Notes under the pieces: generated by a model | The model's database searches: none | What the model was told of the DNA's origin: nothing | Seen by the model: only the letters and a program-made list of their open reading frames with translations | Origin: Amycolatopsis acidiphila | GTDB lineage: Bacteria > Actinomycetota > Actinomycetes > Mycobacteriales > Pseudonocardiaceae | Assembly: GCF_021391495.1 (NCBI RefSeq) | Contig: NZ_CP090063.1 | Coordinates: 682,001 to 746,000 of the forward strand | Length of the DNA: 64,000 bases | Direction: 5' to 3' | Shown here: piece after piece, positions 1 to 10,203 of the stretch | How the letters are laid out: the number at the start of each line of letters is the position of its first letter | Numbering within the stretch: the first letter of the stretch is position 1 | Translations under genes and position numbers: made by a program

Positions 1-1
1 G

Positions 2-1227
2 GCCATCGGTGTCGGTGGCCAGCAGCACGGCATGGTCACCCTCGACGAGGCCGGCGAGGTCGTCCGGCCCGCCCTGCTGTGGAACGACACCCGCTCCGGC
101 AAGGCCGCCGACAACCTCGTGACCGAGCTCGGCGGCCCACACGTCTGGGCGGAGGCCGTCGGTTCGGTGCCGGTCGCCAGCTTCACCGTGACCAAGCTCC
201 GCTGGCTGGCCGAGCACGAACCGGAGCTCGCCGACCGCGTGGCGAGCGTCCTGCTGCCGCACGACTGGCTCACCTGGCAGCTGACCGGCGAGGCCGTCAC
301 CGACCGCGGAGACGCGTCCGGCACGGGTTACTTCTCTCCGGCGGAAAACGTCTACCGCGAGGACATCCTCGCCCGCGCCTTCGGCGGCCGGAACCCTCGG
401 CTGCCCCGGGTGCTGGGGCCGCGCGAGGCCGCGGGCCGCACGGCGGACGGGATGCTGGTGTCCGCCGGCACCGGTGACAACATGGCCGCCGCGCTCGCGC
501 TCGAACTGGGCGAAGGCGACGTCGTCGTGTCGCTGGGCACCAGCGGCACGGTGTTCGGTGTCTCCGAGACGGCGGCCGCGGACCCGACCGGCATCGTGGC
601 CGGGTTCGCCGACGCGACCGGCCGGTTCCTGCCGCTGGCGTGCACGCTCAACGCCGCCCGCGTGCTCACCGCGACCGCGAACATGCTCGGCGTCGACCTG
701 GCCGGGCTGGACCGGCTCGCGCTCGACGCGCGGCCGGGTGCGGGCGGGCTGACCCTGTTGCCCTACCTCGACGGCGAGCGCACGCCGAACCTGCCCGACG
801 CGGCCGGTTCGCTGCACGGCATGCGCCGCGCAAACATGACCCCGCAGAACCTGGCCCGCGCCGCTGTCGAAGGCATGCTGAGCGGGCTGGCCGCCGGGCT
901 GGATGCCGTGCAGGCACACGGGATCACCGCGCGCCGCGTCCTGCTCATCGGCGGTGCCGCGCAGTCCGCGGCGGTGCGCGCGGTCGCGCCGACGGTGTTC
1001 GGCCTGCCGGTCGCGGTGCCCGCACCGGCCGAGCACGTCGCGCTCGGCGCGGCCCGCCAGGCCGCCTGGGTGCTGGCCGGCACGGAGGAACCACCCGCGT
1101 GGGCGGGAAACAGCAGTCTCGAGCTGGCCGCCGGGGACACCGCCACCGGCGAGGAGCTCCGTCAGCGGCACCTCGACACCCGCGAACTCGTGCATCACGT
1201 AGCAGTCAAAACAGGAGAGGACACCTG

Positions 1228-1228
<1 letters not shown>
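2..1228 (+). CDS. xylB: Xylulokinase, FGGY family (5' end outside window)
   Basis: This is a carbohydrate kinase that phosphorylates D-xylulose (or a related ketose) with ATP in the cytoplasm, feeding the pentose phosphate pathway. The reading frame is open from base 2, so roughly the first 75-80 residues of a usual ~480-residue protein are missing. Visible FGGY features are the GGQQHGMV sugar-site loop at the window edge, the WNDTR segment, the GTGDN and SLGTSGTVF phosphate-binding region, and the C-terminal GGAAQS adenosine motif. Its TGA overlaps the ATG of the next gene (TGATG), so it is co-transcribed with a sugar ABC-transporter ATPase. Xylulokinase is preferred over glycerol kinase because of the [10 protein letters not shown] and DASGTGY segments; the exact sugar is inferred. 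Confidence 0.85.
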
Positions 1229-2310
<1,082 letters not shown>

Positions 2311-2387
2311 CACTCACACACCGCACGCGCGTGGCCGGGGTCGACCGCGAGCCCGGCCACCCGCGTGTTGTGGGAAAATCGACGGCG

Positions 2388-3500
2388 ATGAGCCCCGAAT
2401 CCTTCCGCACCGAGGTCGTGATCGACCTCGCGGCGATCCGCCACAACGTCCGCCTGCTGGCCGAGCGGCCCGCGCACGCCGCGACGATGGCGGTGGTCAA
2501 GGCGGACGGGTACGGCCACGGTGCCGTGCCGGTGGCCAGGGCCGCCCTCGACGGGGGCGCGACCTGGCTCGGAGCGTGCTCGCTCGCCGAGGGGCTGGCG
2601 CTTCGGGAGGCGGGAATCACCGCGCCGGTGTTCACCTGGCTGGACGCGCCGGACGTCGACTTCACGCCCGGCATCACCGCGGACATCGACCTGTCGGCCA
2701 GCTCGGCCGATGAGCTCGCGAGGGTCGCCGACGCGGCGCACCGCGCGGGCAAGCGCGCCCGCGTGCACCTGAAGATCGACACCGGGCTCTCCCGCAGTGG
2801 CGCGCCCGCCTACGCCTGGCCGACGCTGGTGAAGGCCGCCGCGGCCGAGCCCGGCATCGAAGTGGTCGCGATCTGGTCCCACCTGGCCTGCGCGGACGAG
2901 CCCGGGCACACGTCGATCGACCAGCAGGCGCAGCGTTTCCAGACGGCGTACGACATCGCGCGCGAAGCCGGGCTGAACCCGTTGCGTCACATAGCGAACT
3001 CGGCCGCGACGCTGACCCGGCCGGACCTGCACTTCGACCTGGTCCGCCCCGGTATCGCGATCTACGGGCTGAACCCCGTGCCGCAGCAGGAAGATCTGCG
3101 TCCCGCCATGACGTTCCGGGCGCAGGTCGTGCTGACCAAACGGATCGAGGCCGGCGAGTCCGTCTCCTATGGACAGACCTGGACGGCCGCGCGGGACACC
3201 ACGCTGGCCCTGGTCCCGGCGGGCTACGCCGACGGCGTGCCGCGGACGTTGTCCGGCCGGATGGAGGTGTGGCTCGGCGGCAGGCGGCGCCCGGTCGTCG
3301 GCCGGGTCTGCATGGACCAGCTGGTGGTCGACTGCGGGGACGACGAGCCTGCCGTCGGCAGCGAGGTCGTCCTGTTCGGCGCGGGTGCGAACGGCGAGCC
3401 CACGGCGCGCGAATGGGCGGACACCATCGGCACCATCGACTACGAGATCGTCACCGGCATGTACCGGCCGCGGGTCCGGCGGCGGTACGAGGGAGAGTGA
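2388..3500 (+). CDS. alr: Alanine racemase
   Basis: This PLP enzyme interconverts L- and D-alanine to supply peptidoglycan synthesis. The 370-residue protein has the PLP lysine in VVKADGYGHG (Lys38), the catalytic tyrosine region VSYGQTW, RPGIAIYGL and the CMDQ segment, and a normal family length. The ATG at 2388 was chosen because family homology begins at once (TEVVIDLAAIRHN); the frame extends upstream to 2331 without similarity. The stop overlaps the next ATG (ATGA). In mycobacteria alr likewise precedes tsaE, though without the intervening hydrolase gene found here. Confidence 0.95.
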   Translation: MSPESFRTEVVIDLAAIRHNVRLLAERPAHAATMAVVKADGYGHGAVPVARAALDGGATWLGACSLAEGLALREAGITAPVFTWLDAPDVDFTPGITADIDLSASSADELARVADAAHRAGKRARVHLKIDTGLSRSGAPAYAWPTLVKAAAAEPGIEVVAIWSHLACADEPGHTSIDQQAQRFQTAYDIAREAGLNPLRHIANSAATLTRPDLHFDLVRPGIAIYGLNPVPQQEDLRPAMTFRAQVVLTKRIEAGESVSYGQTWTAARDTTLALVPAGYADGVPRTLSGRMEVWLGGRRRPVVGRVCMDQLVVDCGDDEPAVGSEVVLFGAGANGEPTAREWADTIGTIDYEIVTGMYRPRVRRRYEGE

Positions 3501-4594
3501 TGATGCCGTCCCGCCGACTGCTCACCGTCGTCGGCGGTGCCGTCGCGCTCGTGACCGGCGCGGCCGCGGCGGGTATCGCCGTCACCGCCCGGAAGGGCGC
3601 TGAGGTCGTCCAGCCGGGGGAGCAGCTCGGCGAGCTGCGGCCGGACCGGGTCTCGACGGTCGCCGCGGACGACGGGACGCCGCTCGCGGTGTCCGAGATC
3701 GACCCCGACGACGGCAAGCCGGAGCTCACCGTCGTCGGCGTGCACGGCTTCGCGCTCTCCCAGCGCAGCTGGTACTTCCAGCGCCGCGACCTGTCGTCGC
3801 TGACGCTGCCGCGCGTGCGGCAGATCTACTACGACCACCGCGGCCACGGGCTTTCCGGTGCCGCGAACGCCGAGACCAGCACCATCGAGCAGCTGGCCAG
3901 GGACCTCGACGCCGTGCTGCGGGCCGTCGCACCGGACGGGCCGATCGTGCTGCTGGGCCACTCCATGGGCGGCATGGTCCTCATGGAGCTGGCGCAGCAG
4001 AACCCGGAGCTGTTCGCCGAGCGGGTGTGCGGGGTCGCGTTGATCGCGACCGCCGCCGGCGAGGTGGGCGCCCGCGGCCTGCCGCGCAGCCTGCTGTCGA
4101 AGTACAACCCGCTGACCCGGGGCGTCGGTGAGCTGGCCGGATGGCAGCCGGGCCTGGTGGAGTTCGTGCGCGCCGCCGGCGGCCAGTTGACGCGCCCGGC
4201 CGTGCGGCGGCTGTCGTTCGGGTCGCGGGACGTGCATCCGAAGGTCGTCGACTTCCTGCTGGAGATGCTGGCCGTGACGCCCGTGCGGGGGCTGGTGAAC
4301 TACATCGACACCCTCGGCAGTCACAACCGGTACGCGGCCTTGGCGGGTCTGAAGCACGCGCACGTGCTGGTCGTGCACGGCGACGCAGACCGGCTCACCC
4401 CGTTCTCGCATGCGGAGCGGATCGCCGCCGAGCTGCCGGACGCGGAGCTGGCGCGCGTGCGCGGGGCGGGGCACATGGTCCAGCTCGAACAACCCGAGCT
4501 GGTGAACAGCCACCTGATCGACCTGCTGCAGAAGTGTGCTGGAGTGGACGACATGAGTTCCTCACAACGGATCTGGCGATGGCTGAACAAGTAG
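3500..4594 (+). CDS. Alpha/beta hydrolase with N-terminal membrane anchor or signal
   Basis: This is a 364-residue serine hydrolase of unknown substrate. Residues 4-30 form a hydrophobic helix after two arginines, suggesting export or membrane anchoring. The nucleophile elbow is GHSMGG, and the acid and histidine of the triad are probably in HGDADRLTP and GAGHMVQ; the oxyanion-side HG motif is in GVHGFALS. ATG codons at 3500 and 3503 are both possible; the first overlaps the alr stop. The 3' end overlaps tsaE by 16 bases, so translation is probably coupled. Lipase, esterase or haloperoxidase-like activity is possible; nothing narrows the substrate. Confidence 0.85.
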   Translation: MMPSRRLLTVVGGAVALVTGAAAAGIAVTARKGAEVVQPGEQLGELRPDRVSTVAADDGTPLAVSEIDPDDGKPELTVVGVHGFALSQRSWYFQRRDLSSLTLPRVRQIYYDHRGHGLSGAANAETSTIEQLARDLDAVLRAVAPDGPIVLLGHSMGGMVLMELAQQNPELFAERVCGVALIATAAGEVGARGLPRSLLSKYNPLTRGVGELAGWQPGLVEFVRAAGGQLTRPAVRRLSFGSRDVHPKVVDFLLEMLAVTPVRGLVNYIDTLGSHNRYAALAGLKHAHVLVVHGDADRLTPFSHAERIAAELPDAELARVRGAGHMVQLEQPELVNSHLIDLLQKCAGVDDMSSSQRIWRWLNK

Positions 4595-5031
4595 TCGAAC
4601 TGCCCGCGGAGCGGGACACGGTCGCCTTCGGCGAGTCACTCGGCGAGCAGCTGCGCGCGGGCGACCTGGTGTTGCTCGCCGGGCCGCTCGGCGCCGGTAA
4701 GACGGTGCTGACCAGGGGTATCGCCGCTGGACTCGGCGTGTTGGGGCGGGTCAGCTCGCCCACGTTCGTGCTCGCGCGGGTGCATCCCGCGGGTGCGCGC
4801 GGGGTGCCGCTGGTGCACGTGGACGCCTACCGGCTGGGCGGCGACCTGGCCCAGCTCGACGACCTGGACCTGGACACCGATCTGGAGGCGTCCGCGGTCG
4901 TCGTCGAGTGGGGCGAGGGCTCGGCGGAACGGTTGTCGGCGGACTACCTGGTGGTGCGGCTCGAGCGGCGCGAGGACGACGTCCGGGTCGCGACGCTGGA
5001 GCCGCACGGCGCGTGGAAAGAGCGGGTATGA
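4579..5031 (+). CDS. tsaE: tRNA t6A biosynthesis ATPase TsaE
   Basis: TsaE is the small ATPase that drives turnover of the TsaB-TsaD complex making N6-threonylcarbamoyladenosine at tRNA position 37. The 150-residue protein has a P-loop GPLGAGKT (residues 35-42), the SSPTFVL motif, HVDAYRL and VVEWGE, all family hallmarks. It starts inside the end of the hydrolase gene and its TGA overlaps the next ATG. Its partners TsaB and TsaD are encoded about 5 kb downstream, separated by an alcohol dehydrogenase, the matB pair and a repeat region absent from the compact mycobacterial arrangement. Confidence 0.95.
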   Translation: MAEQVVELPAERDTVAFGESLGEQLRAGDLVLLAGPLGAGKTVLTRGIAAGLGVLGRVSSPTFVLARVHPAGARGVPLVHVDAYRLGGDLAQLDDLDLDTDLEASAVVVEWGEGSAERLSADYLVVRLERREDDVRVATLEPHGAWKERV

Positions 5032-6008
5032 GCCGGGCCGTCGTGATCGAACGCCCGCGTGAGCTGCGGCTGGTGCGCATCGAACCGCAGCTGCCGGGGC
5101 ACGGCGAGGCCGTCGTGCGCGTGGCGTGGTCGGGCATCTGCGGGTCCGACCGCGAGGTGTTCGCGGGCACGCGGGCCGAGGGGTACGTCCGGTATCCGGT
5201 GACGCCGGGGCACGAGTGGTCGGGCACCGTGGTCGAGCTGGGCCCCGGCACGGACCAGTCGCTGCTGGGGAAGCAGGTGGTGGGCGAGGGTTTCCGCAAC
5301 TGCGCCCGCTGCGACGCGTGCCGCCGTGGTGACACGAACCTGTGCGAGGCCGCGTACGACGAGACGGGTTTCACGCGGCCCGGCGCGTGGGCGGACGAGC
5401 TCCGCCTGCCGGCGCGGTTGCTGCACGAGCTGCCCGCGGACGCCGACCTACGCGCGGCGGCGCTGCTCGAACCCGCGGCGTGCATGGCCGCGGCGGCGCT
5501 GACGGCGAACGTCGTGCCGGGCGAGCGCGTGGCCGTCGTCGGTGGCGGGACGCTGGGGATGCTCGCGGTGCAGTTGCTGGCGGCGAGCAGCCCGGGTTCG
5601 CTGGTGGTGGTCGACCCGCGGCGGGACAGGCTCGAGCTGGCCCGGCGGTTCGGTGCCACGTCGGCCGCCCCGGAGGACGACCTGGACCCGTTCGACGCGG
5701 TCGTCGAGGCGGCGGGTGCCCCGGGGACGGGCAGCCTGGCGGTGGGCCTGACCAAACGCGGCGGCCGGACGGTGCTGACCGGTCTGGCGGGTACGGAAAC
5801 CGTGCCACTGGTACCCGCGGACCTGGTCGCCGCGGCGGTCACGGTGCACACGGTCTTCGGCGCCTCCTCGGCGGCGTGGACGCACGCCGTCCGAGCCTTC
5901 GCGACCGGCCTCCTCGACCCGGCGCCCCTCATCACGCACGAGTTCGCCCTGGAGAACGCGGAAGACGCACTGGCCACAATCGTGGGGAAGGTGCTGCTGC
6001 ACCCCTGA
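5028..6008 (+). CDS. Zinc-dependent medium-chain alcohol dehydrogenase
   Basis: This 326-residue MDR-family NAD(P)-dependent dehydrogenase oxidises a secondary alcohol or polyol. The catalytic-zinc region GICGSD and GHEW is present, followed by the four-cysteine structural-zinc lobe (NCARCDACRRGDTNLC) and a Rossmann segment VAVVGGGTLGMLAVQ. The ATG overlaps the tsaE stop, making it the last gene of the alr-tsaE chain. The fold resembles threonine or sorbitol dehydrogenase-like enzymes, but the substrate is not determined. At about 326 residues it is slightly short for the family because the C-terminus is compact. Confidence 0.85.
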   Translation: MSRAVVIERPRELRLVRIEPQLPGHGEAVVRVAWSGICGSDREVFAGTRAEGYVRYPVTPGHEWSGTVVELGPGTDQSLLGKQVVGEGFRNCARCDACRRGDTNLCEAAYDETGFTRPGAWADELRLPARLLHELPADADLRAAALLEPAACMAAAALTANVVPGERVAVVGGGTLGMLAVQLLAASSPGSLVVVDPRRDRLELARRFGATSAAPEDDLDPFDAVVEAAGAPGTGSLAVGLTKRGGRTVLTGLAGTETVPLVPADLVAAAVTVHTVFGASSAAWTHAVRAFATGLLDPAPLITHEFALENAEDALATIVGKVLLHP

Positions 6009-6510
6009 GTGGTGGGTCTTGCCTTGGGGTTGGGGCTTGGGTGAGCTCATCGCTGTGGCTGGTGTGCTCGGGTCGCGAAGCTGCCGTCGTCCGAGCCGGG
6101 TGCTCCCACCCGCGCCGGTATTTCGCGTACTAGGCGAGTTGCGGCTTCTGGGCGTTCGCCGCCGTGGTTTTCGCGTAGATCGGGAGGGTGCGACAGGCTG
6201 AGCCCGGGTGCTGCCATCTGGGCTGGTGCTCTGTTCCCGAGAGGTTCCGGCTGCATGGGGTCGCTTGCCGCTGCCTGGGCTGATGTCTCGCGTTGTGCGT
6301 GAGCCGCGGCATCCGGAGTGTTCGCCGCCACGGCTGGTGTTTCGCGTGGTCGGGAAGTTGCGGCGTGCCAAGTCTGTTTGCCGCTGCCTGGGCAGATGTC
6401 TCGCGTTGGTACGTGGGCTGCGGCGTCCAGAGTCCCCCCGCCGCGGGGGCGCTGTTTTGCTTTCGTACCAGGCGACCCGGCCGCCCGAATTGCTCGCCAC
6501 CGCCTTGGGC
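6009..6510. repeat. Degenerate tandem-repeat intergenic region (~113-bp period)
   Basis: The 502-base gap between two convergent genes holds no credible gene. A roughly 30-base block reading TTGCCGCTGCCTGGGC then [T/A]GATGTCTCGCGTT occurs at 6265 and 6378, 113 bases apart, and the sequence between these blocks (TTCGCG, GGGAAGTTGCGG, CCGCCACGG) recurs in weaker form upstream at about 6120 and 6169. GTTGCGGC occurs at 6138 and 6357. Open frames on both strands are interrupted, low-complexity and unlike any family I know. I read it as a decayed tandem duplication array. Confidence 0.6.
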
Positions 6511-7806
6511 CTACACGATTCCTTCTGCGACGCCGAGTTCCACCAGATCCTGCGGCCGCAGCCGAAGCTGGTTCGCCGTCGCCGGGACTTCCTCGGGGCC
6601 GCGCTTCAGGATCGCCGTGGCGGCCTCCGGTGACGTCACCGAGAAGTAGCTGTCCGGCGTCACCCACGTCCGGCCCGGCGCGGCGAACGCCAGCGCGCCA
6701 CCCGATCCGCCTTCCCCGATGACCAGCGTGGTCACCGGCACCGAAGCGCCCGCCACCGCGGCGAAGACCTCCGCGATGGCCGCCCCGGCGCCGGCCCGTT
6801 CCGCCGCGCCGTCGTTCGCCGCGCCAGGGGTGTCGACGAGGGTCAGCACGGGAATGCCGAGACGGTCCGCGAGCCGGATCAACCTCGCCGCCGTCCGGAA
6901 GCCGGAGGGAAGCGTCGCCGTGCCGCACTGGGCGGCGTAGGCGATCGTGACGCCGTCGCGGGAACCGAAACCGCAGCGAACGCCGTCGTCCACGCCGCCG
7001 CACCGGTCGCCGCTGATGTTCTCGCGCCAGTCGAAATACGCGTCGAGGTAGTCGTCCGCGTGCGGACGGTCCGGGGCGCGCGCGGCCCGCACCGCGTCCC
7101 AGCTCGTAGCCGGCAGATTCGAAGTACCAAGCGCGGCAGGCGGTTCCGGCGCGGTCCCGGAGGCGTTCGTCAGGAGGGTGAGCCAGCGTGCCAGCGTGCC
7201 GGGGAGATCCTCGACGATCTGGTCCACGTGACCGGACGCGAGCTGCGACTCCGCGGTGTAGGCCGAAGCGTCACCCGCGGGCCGCACCCGGGAGCCGGCG
7301 AACCCGACCTGCGCGCCCGGCAAGGCGAGCACGACATCCGCGCCCGCGCCGAGGGTCGCCCAGCCGCCGCCGGTCGTCGGATCACGCAGAACCGAGAGCA
7401 GCGGAATTCCGGCCGCCCGGGTGAGGGCGGCCTGCCGGGCGATGCGCTGGAGCTGGGACAGCGCGGCCATGCCCTCCTGCATCCGGCTGCCACCGGTCGC
7501 GATCAGGGACACCACCGGGGTGCGCAGCTCACGCGCCCGGGTGAAGGCGGCCTCGATCCGGTCACCGGTTCGCCGCCCCAGCGAACCACCCAGGAAGCCG
7601 AACTCGAACACGATCAGCGTCGCCTCGACATCACCGATCTTGCCCGCGCCGCAGATCACCGACTCTCGCTCGCCGGTGCGCTCCTCGGCTCGTTCCAGCG
7701 CGGAACCGTAGCCAAGCCAGTCGATCGGTCCGTCCACATCGGACTCCGACAGTGGTACGTCGAACTCGGTGAAGCCCGAGCAGACGGACTCGATCAGTTC
7801 ACGCAT
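6511..7806 (-). CDS. Acyl-CoA carboxyltransferase, fused beta/alpha (AccD-AccA-like)
   Basis: This 431-residue protein joins two crotonase-fold carboxyltransferase halves. The N-terminal half carries IGDVEATLIVFEFGFLGG and IATGGSRMQEG as in AccD, without the zinc finger of E. coli AccD. The C-terminal half has LVDTPGAANDG and the GEGGSGGALAF loop as in AccA. Such proteins transfer carboxyl groups to acyl-CoA, or act in reverse in decarboxylase complexes. It follows matB, overlapping it by 8 bases, so both probably handle malonyl-CoA or related extender units. No biotin carboxylase or biotin carrier gene is adjacent, so the direction of the reaction is unknown. Confidence 0.8.
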   Translation of the reverse strand: MRELIESVCSGFTEFDVPLSESDVDGPIDWLGYGSALERAEERTGERESVICGAGKIGDVEATLIVFEFGFLGGSLGRRTGDRIEAAFTRARELRTPVVSLIATGGSRMQEGMAALSQLQRIARQAALTRAAGIPLLSVLRDPTTGGGWATLGAGADVVLALPGAQVGFAGSRVRPAGDASAYTAESQLASGHVDQIVEDLPGTLARWLTLLTNASGTAPEPPAALGTSNLPATSWDAVRAARAPDRPHADDYLDAYFDWRENISGDRCGGVDDGVRCGFGSRDGVTIAYAAQCGTATLPSGFRTAARLIRLADRLGIPVLTLVDTPGAANDGAAERAGAGAAIAEVFAAVAGASVPVTTLVIGEGGSGGALAFAAPGRTWVTPDSYFSVTSPEAATAILKRGPEEVPATANQLRLRPQDLVELGVAEGIV

Positions 7807-9250
7807 TCAGCGCCCGCTTCATCACCTTGCCCATGTCGTTGCGGGGCAACGCATCCAGGTACCGCACGACGCGGGGCCGTTTGTGCGGCGAGAGCAACCG
7901 CGCCACGTGATCGGCCAGCTCCTGCTCGCCGGGCGGCGGCCCGGCGGGGACGATCCAAGCCACGATGCGCTCGCCGAGATCCGGGTCGGGTTCGCCGGTG
8001 ACCGCGGCCTCGGCGACGCCGGGATGCTCCAGCAGCGCGTTCTCGATCTCGCCGGCGCCGATCTTGTAGCCGCCGCTCTTGATCAGGTCGGTGGCCTTGC
8101 GCCCGACGATCCGCAGGTAGCCGTCGGCGTCGCGGGTGGCCATGTCGCCCGTGCGGAACCACCCGTCGGTGAACACGTCAGCCGTCGCGTCAGGGCGGTT
8201 GAGGTACTCGGTGAACAGGTTCGTGCCCCGCACCTGGATCTCGCCGACCGTCTCCCCGTCGCCGCCCGAGATGACCGCGCCGGACTCCTCGACCAGCCGT
8301 ACCTCGACGCCGCGCAGCGGCACGCCCACCGTCCCCGGCTTGCGCTCGCCGTCGGCGCGGACGCTGGTGTTCATCAAGGTCTCGGTCATGCCGTACCGCT
8401 CGACGACCTGCTGCCCGGTCGCGGCCGTGATGCGCTGGTGGTCGTGCACCGGCAGTGCCGCCGAGCCGGAGACCAGGAGCCGCGCGTGCCCGAATGCCTT
8501 CGCGAGCCCGGGGTTCTCGGTGACCTCGCCCGCGATCCGGTGGTACATCGTCGGAACGCCGAACATCATGGTCGCCCCGCCCGTGAGTTCGTCGGCGGCG
8601 GCTTCGACGGAGAACCGGCCCAGGTGGCGGACACTGCCGCCGCGGCGCAGCGGACCGAGGATGCCGAGGATCAGCCCGTGCACATGGAACAGCGGCAGCC
8701 CGTGGACGAGCACGTCGTCGCCGGTCCACTGCCACGCGTCTTCGAGAGCGTCCAGGGTGGTGGAAATGGCGCGTCGCGGCAGGACGACGCCCTTGGGCGG
8801 GCCGGTCGTGCCGGAGGTGTAGACGATCAGCGCTGGCGCTTCAGCCTCCGGCTCGTCCGGCAGGTCGCCGGGGTGGGCGGTGGGCTCGCCGGTGAGCTCG
8901 ATGTCGGTGCGGGGGAGCGCGGCCAGGGCGTCCGGAAGGGTGACGCCCGCTTCGGCGAGCACGAGTGAGGGGGTGCTGTCGGAGACGATGTGCCCGAGCT
9001 CGCGCTCGCCGATCTTGGGGTTGATGGGCACGGCGGCCACGCCGGCCAGCAGCGCCCCGATCACGGCGATGCTCGTGTGGATGGTCGGCGTCGCCCAGAC
9101 GGCGACGCGGAGCGGCTCGGCCTCGCGCAGCTCCCGCGCCACCTTTCCGGCGACGGCGGCCAGCTCGGTGTAGCTGAGCGAGACCTCGCCGAAGCGCAGC
9201 GCCTCCTTGTCGGGCTTCGTCGCCAGCGCAGGGAACAACCGTTCGGCCAC
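7799..9250 (-). CDS. matB: Malonyl-CoA synthetase MatB
   Basis: This ANL-superfamily ligase activates malonate (and often methylmalonate) to its CoA thioester with ATP. The 483-residue protein closely resembles Streptomyces MatB as I recall it: GERSLSY-like N-terminus, YTSGTTGPPKG P-loop, HLGRFS, ERYGMTETLMNTS, GYKIGAGEIEN hinge and the C-terminal catalytic lysine in RNDMGKVMKR. The GTG at 9250 lies 6 bases after GGAGG. An inverted repeat immediately upstream may be its operator. It is the first gene of a two-gene operon with the fused carboxyltransferase; it could supply extender units for polyketide or fatty acid synthesis. Confidence 0.92.
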   Translation of the reverse strand: MAERLFPALATKPDKEALRFGEVSLSYTELAAVAGKVARELREAEPLRVAVWATPTIHTSIAVIGALLAGVAAVPINPKIGERELGHIVSDSTPSLVLAEAGVTLPDALAALPRTDIELTGEPTAHPGDLPDEPEAEAPALIVYTSGTTGPPKGVVLPRRAISTTLDALEDAWQWTGDDVLVHGLPLFHVHGLILGILGPLRRGGSVRHLGRFSVEAAADELTGGATMMFGVPTMYHRIAGEVTENPGLAKAFGHARLLVSGSAALPVHDHQRITAATGQQVVERYGMTETLMNTSVRADGERKPGTVGVPLRGVEVRLVEESGAVISGGDGETVGEIQVRGTNLFTEYLNRPDATADVFTDGWFRTGDMATRDADGYLRIVGRKATDLIKSGGYKIGAGEIENALLEHPGVAEAAVTGEPDPDLGERIVAWIVPAGPPPGEQELADHVARLLSPHKRPRVVRYLDALPRNDMGKVMKRALNA

Positions 9251-9278
9251 GTCATGCCTCCTCGGGCGGAAATTGGCT

Positions 9279-9295
9279 AAGTGGCTGAACCACTT
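9279..9295 (-). promoter_or_regulatory. Perfect inverted repeat upstream of matB (FadR/GntR-like operator)
   Basis: AAGTGG-CTGAA-CCACTT is a 6-bp perfect inverted repeat with a 5-bp spacer lying 28 bases before the matB start codon. On the matB strand the centre reads TGGTTCAGCCA, which resembles the TGGTnnnACCA core recognised by FadR-type GntR regulators. No regulator gene is adjacent; binding is inferred. Confidence 0.45.
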
Positions 9296-9411
9296 TGCGG
9301 CTCCAGGGCGGCCGCTGTCAAGCGCGGGCTTTTGGCGGCGTTGGACGGAATGGGCCGGCGGGCGGACGGCTTCGCGGGGGCGACGGGTGGATGGCGTGGT
9401 GGGTGTGGTGC

Positions 9412-9645
9412 GGGAAGGCTGGGGTGGCTCCGCCGGCTGGGCCTGGGGAGGGCTGGGTGGCTCCGCGACCGAGGCTGGGGAGGGCTGGGTGGCTCCGCCG
9501 GCTGGGGCTCGGGAGGGCTGGATGGCTCCGCCGACTGGGGCTGGGGGAGGGCTGGATGGCTTCCGTCGACCGGGGCTGGGGAAGGCAGGGGCGGCTCCGC
9601 CGGCTGAAGCTCGGGAAGGCTGGAAGGCTGGAAGGCTGGATGGCT
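9412..9645. repeat. ~33-bp imperfect tandem repeat array, G-rich on plus strand
   Basis: About six and a half copies of a 32-36 base unit of the form GGGGAGGGCTGGGTGGCTCC followed by GCCGGCTGGGGCT are visible, ending in a short GGCTGGAAGGCTGGAAGG slip. Copies differ by several bases each. The plus strand is very G-rich and the minus strand reads as Ser-His-Pro-Ala-Leu-Pro repeats. No start site or family similarity supports translation. Confidence 0.75.
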
Positions 9646-9840
9646 AGCGGCGGGCATGTCGGGACGGCTCGCGGCAGGCACGTCGGGTTGGGCCGCAGGG
9701 GCATGTCGGGACGGGTTTCGGCGGGCATGTCGGGAGGGATTTCTGTGGGCACGATGGGATGGACTCCGGTGGCCGGCCGGCACGGCTTTCGCAGGCGCGA
9801 CGGAATGGGCCGCGGCGGGCGCGTCAGGACGGTTGCGGCG
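9646..9840. repeat. ~24-bp imperfect tandem repeat array
   Basis: About eight copies of a 21-24 base unit based on GGCGGGCATGTCGGGACGG follow the 33-bp array directly. The first four copies are clear; the last four decay (GGGCACGATGGGATGG, GCGCGACGGAATGGGC and similar). GTTGCGGC closes the array at 9832. The block at about 9340-9375 (GGACGGAATGGGCCGGCGG) looks like an isolated relative of this unit. Confidence 0.65.
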
Positions 9841-10203
9841 GTATGGGGCGGACGGGCCTCTGTGGGTGGCGGATGCGGGGCCGGGAGTGGCGCACGTGGG
9901 TCGTGATGAGTGAGAGCTTGCGGCGACGTGGGAGTGCTGTCGGTGAGCGCGGGGTGGGGAAGGGCTTCCGGCGGGCATGCGAGGGGGAGAGCGGATGGTC
10001 GACCATGCCGGTGAGACGGCTTGCGGCGGCGGATGACGCTGCTTCCGAGGGGCGCGGCTGGGGCGTCCGGCGGGTGGCGGGTGAGGTGGCGTTCGTGAGG
10101 GGTGCCCGGCGGGTGAGTGACGTCGGGGGCTCGTGGGCGAGACGGCTTCCAGTGGTGCGGCGCGTTGAGCGGCCCACGGGGGAGGGGCGCCGTGTGGAGG
10201 GCA
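9841..10203. other. Gene-free spacer before tsaB
   Basis: This continues the low-complexity region between the divergent matB and tsaB genes. It is G-rich on the plus strand with scattered TTGCGGCG and GGCGGG segments that look like further decayed repeat material. I see no gene, terminator or RNA in it. Long open frames on both strands are compositional. Confidence 0.5.

Noticed and set aside
9412..9840. CRISPR array
   Set aside because: Units follow each other without unique spacers, copies are degenerate and no cas gene is near.
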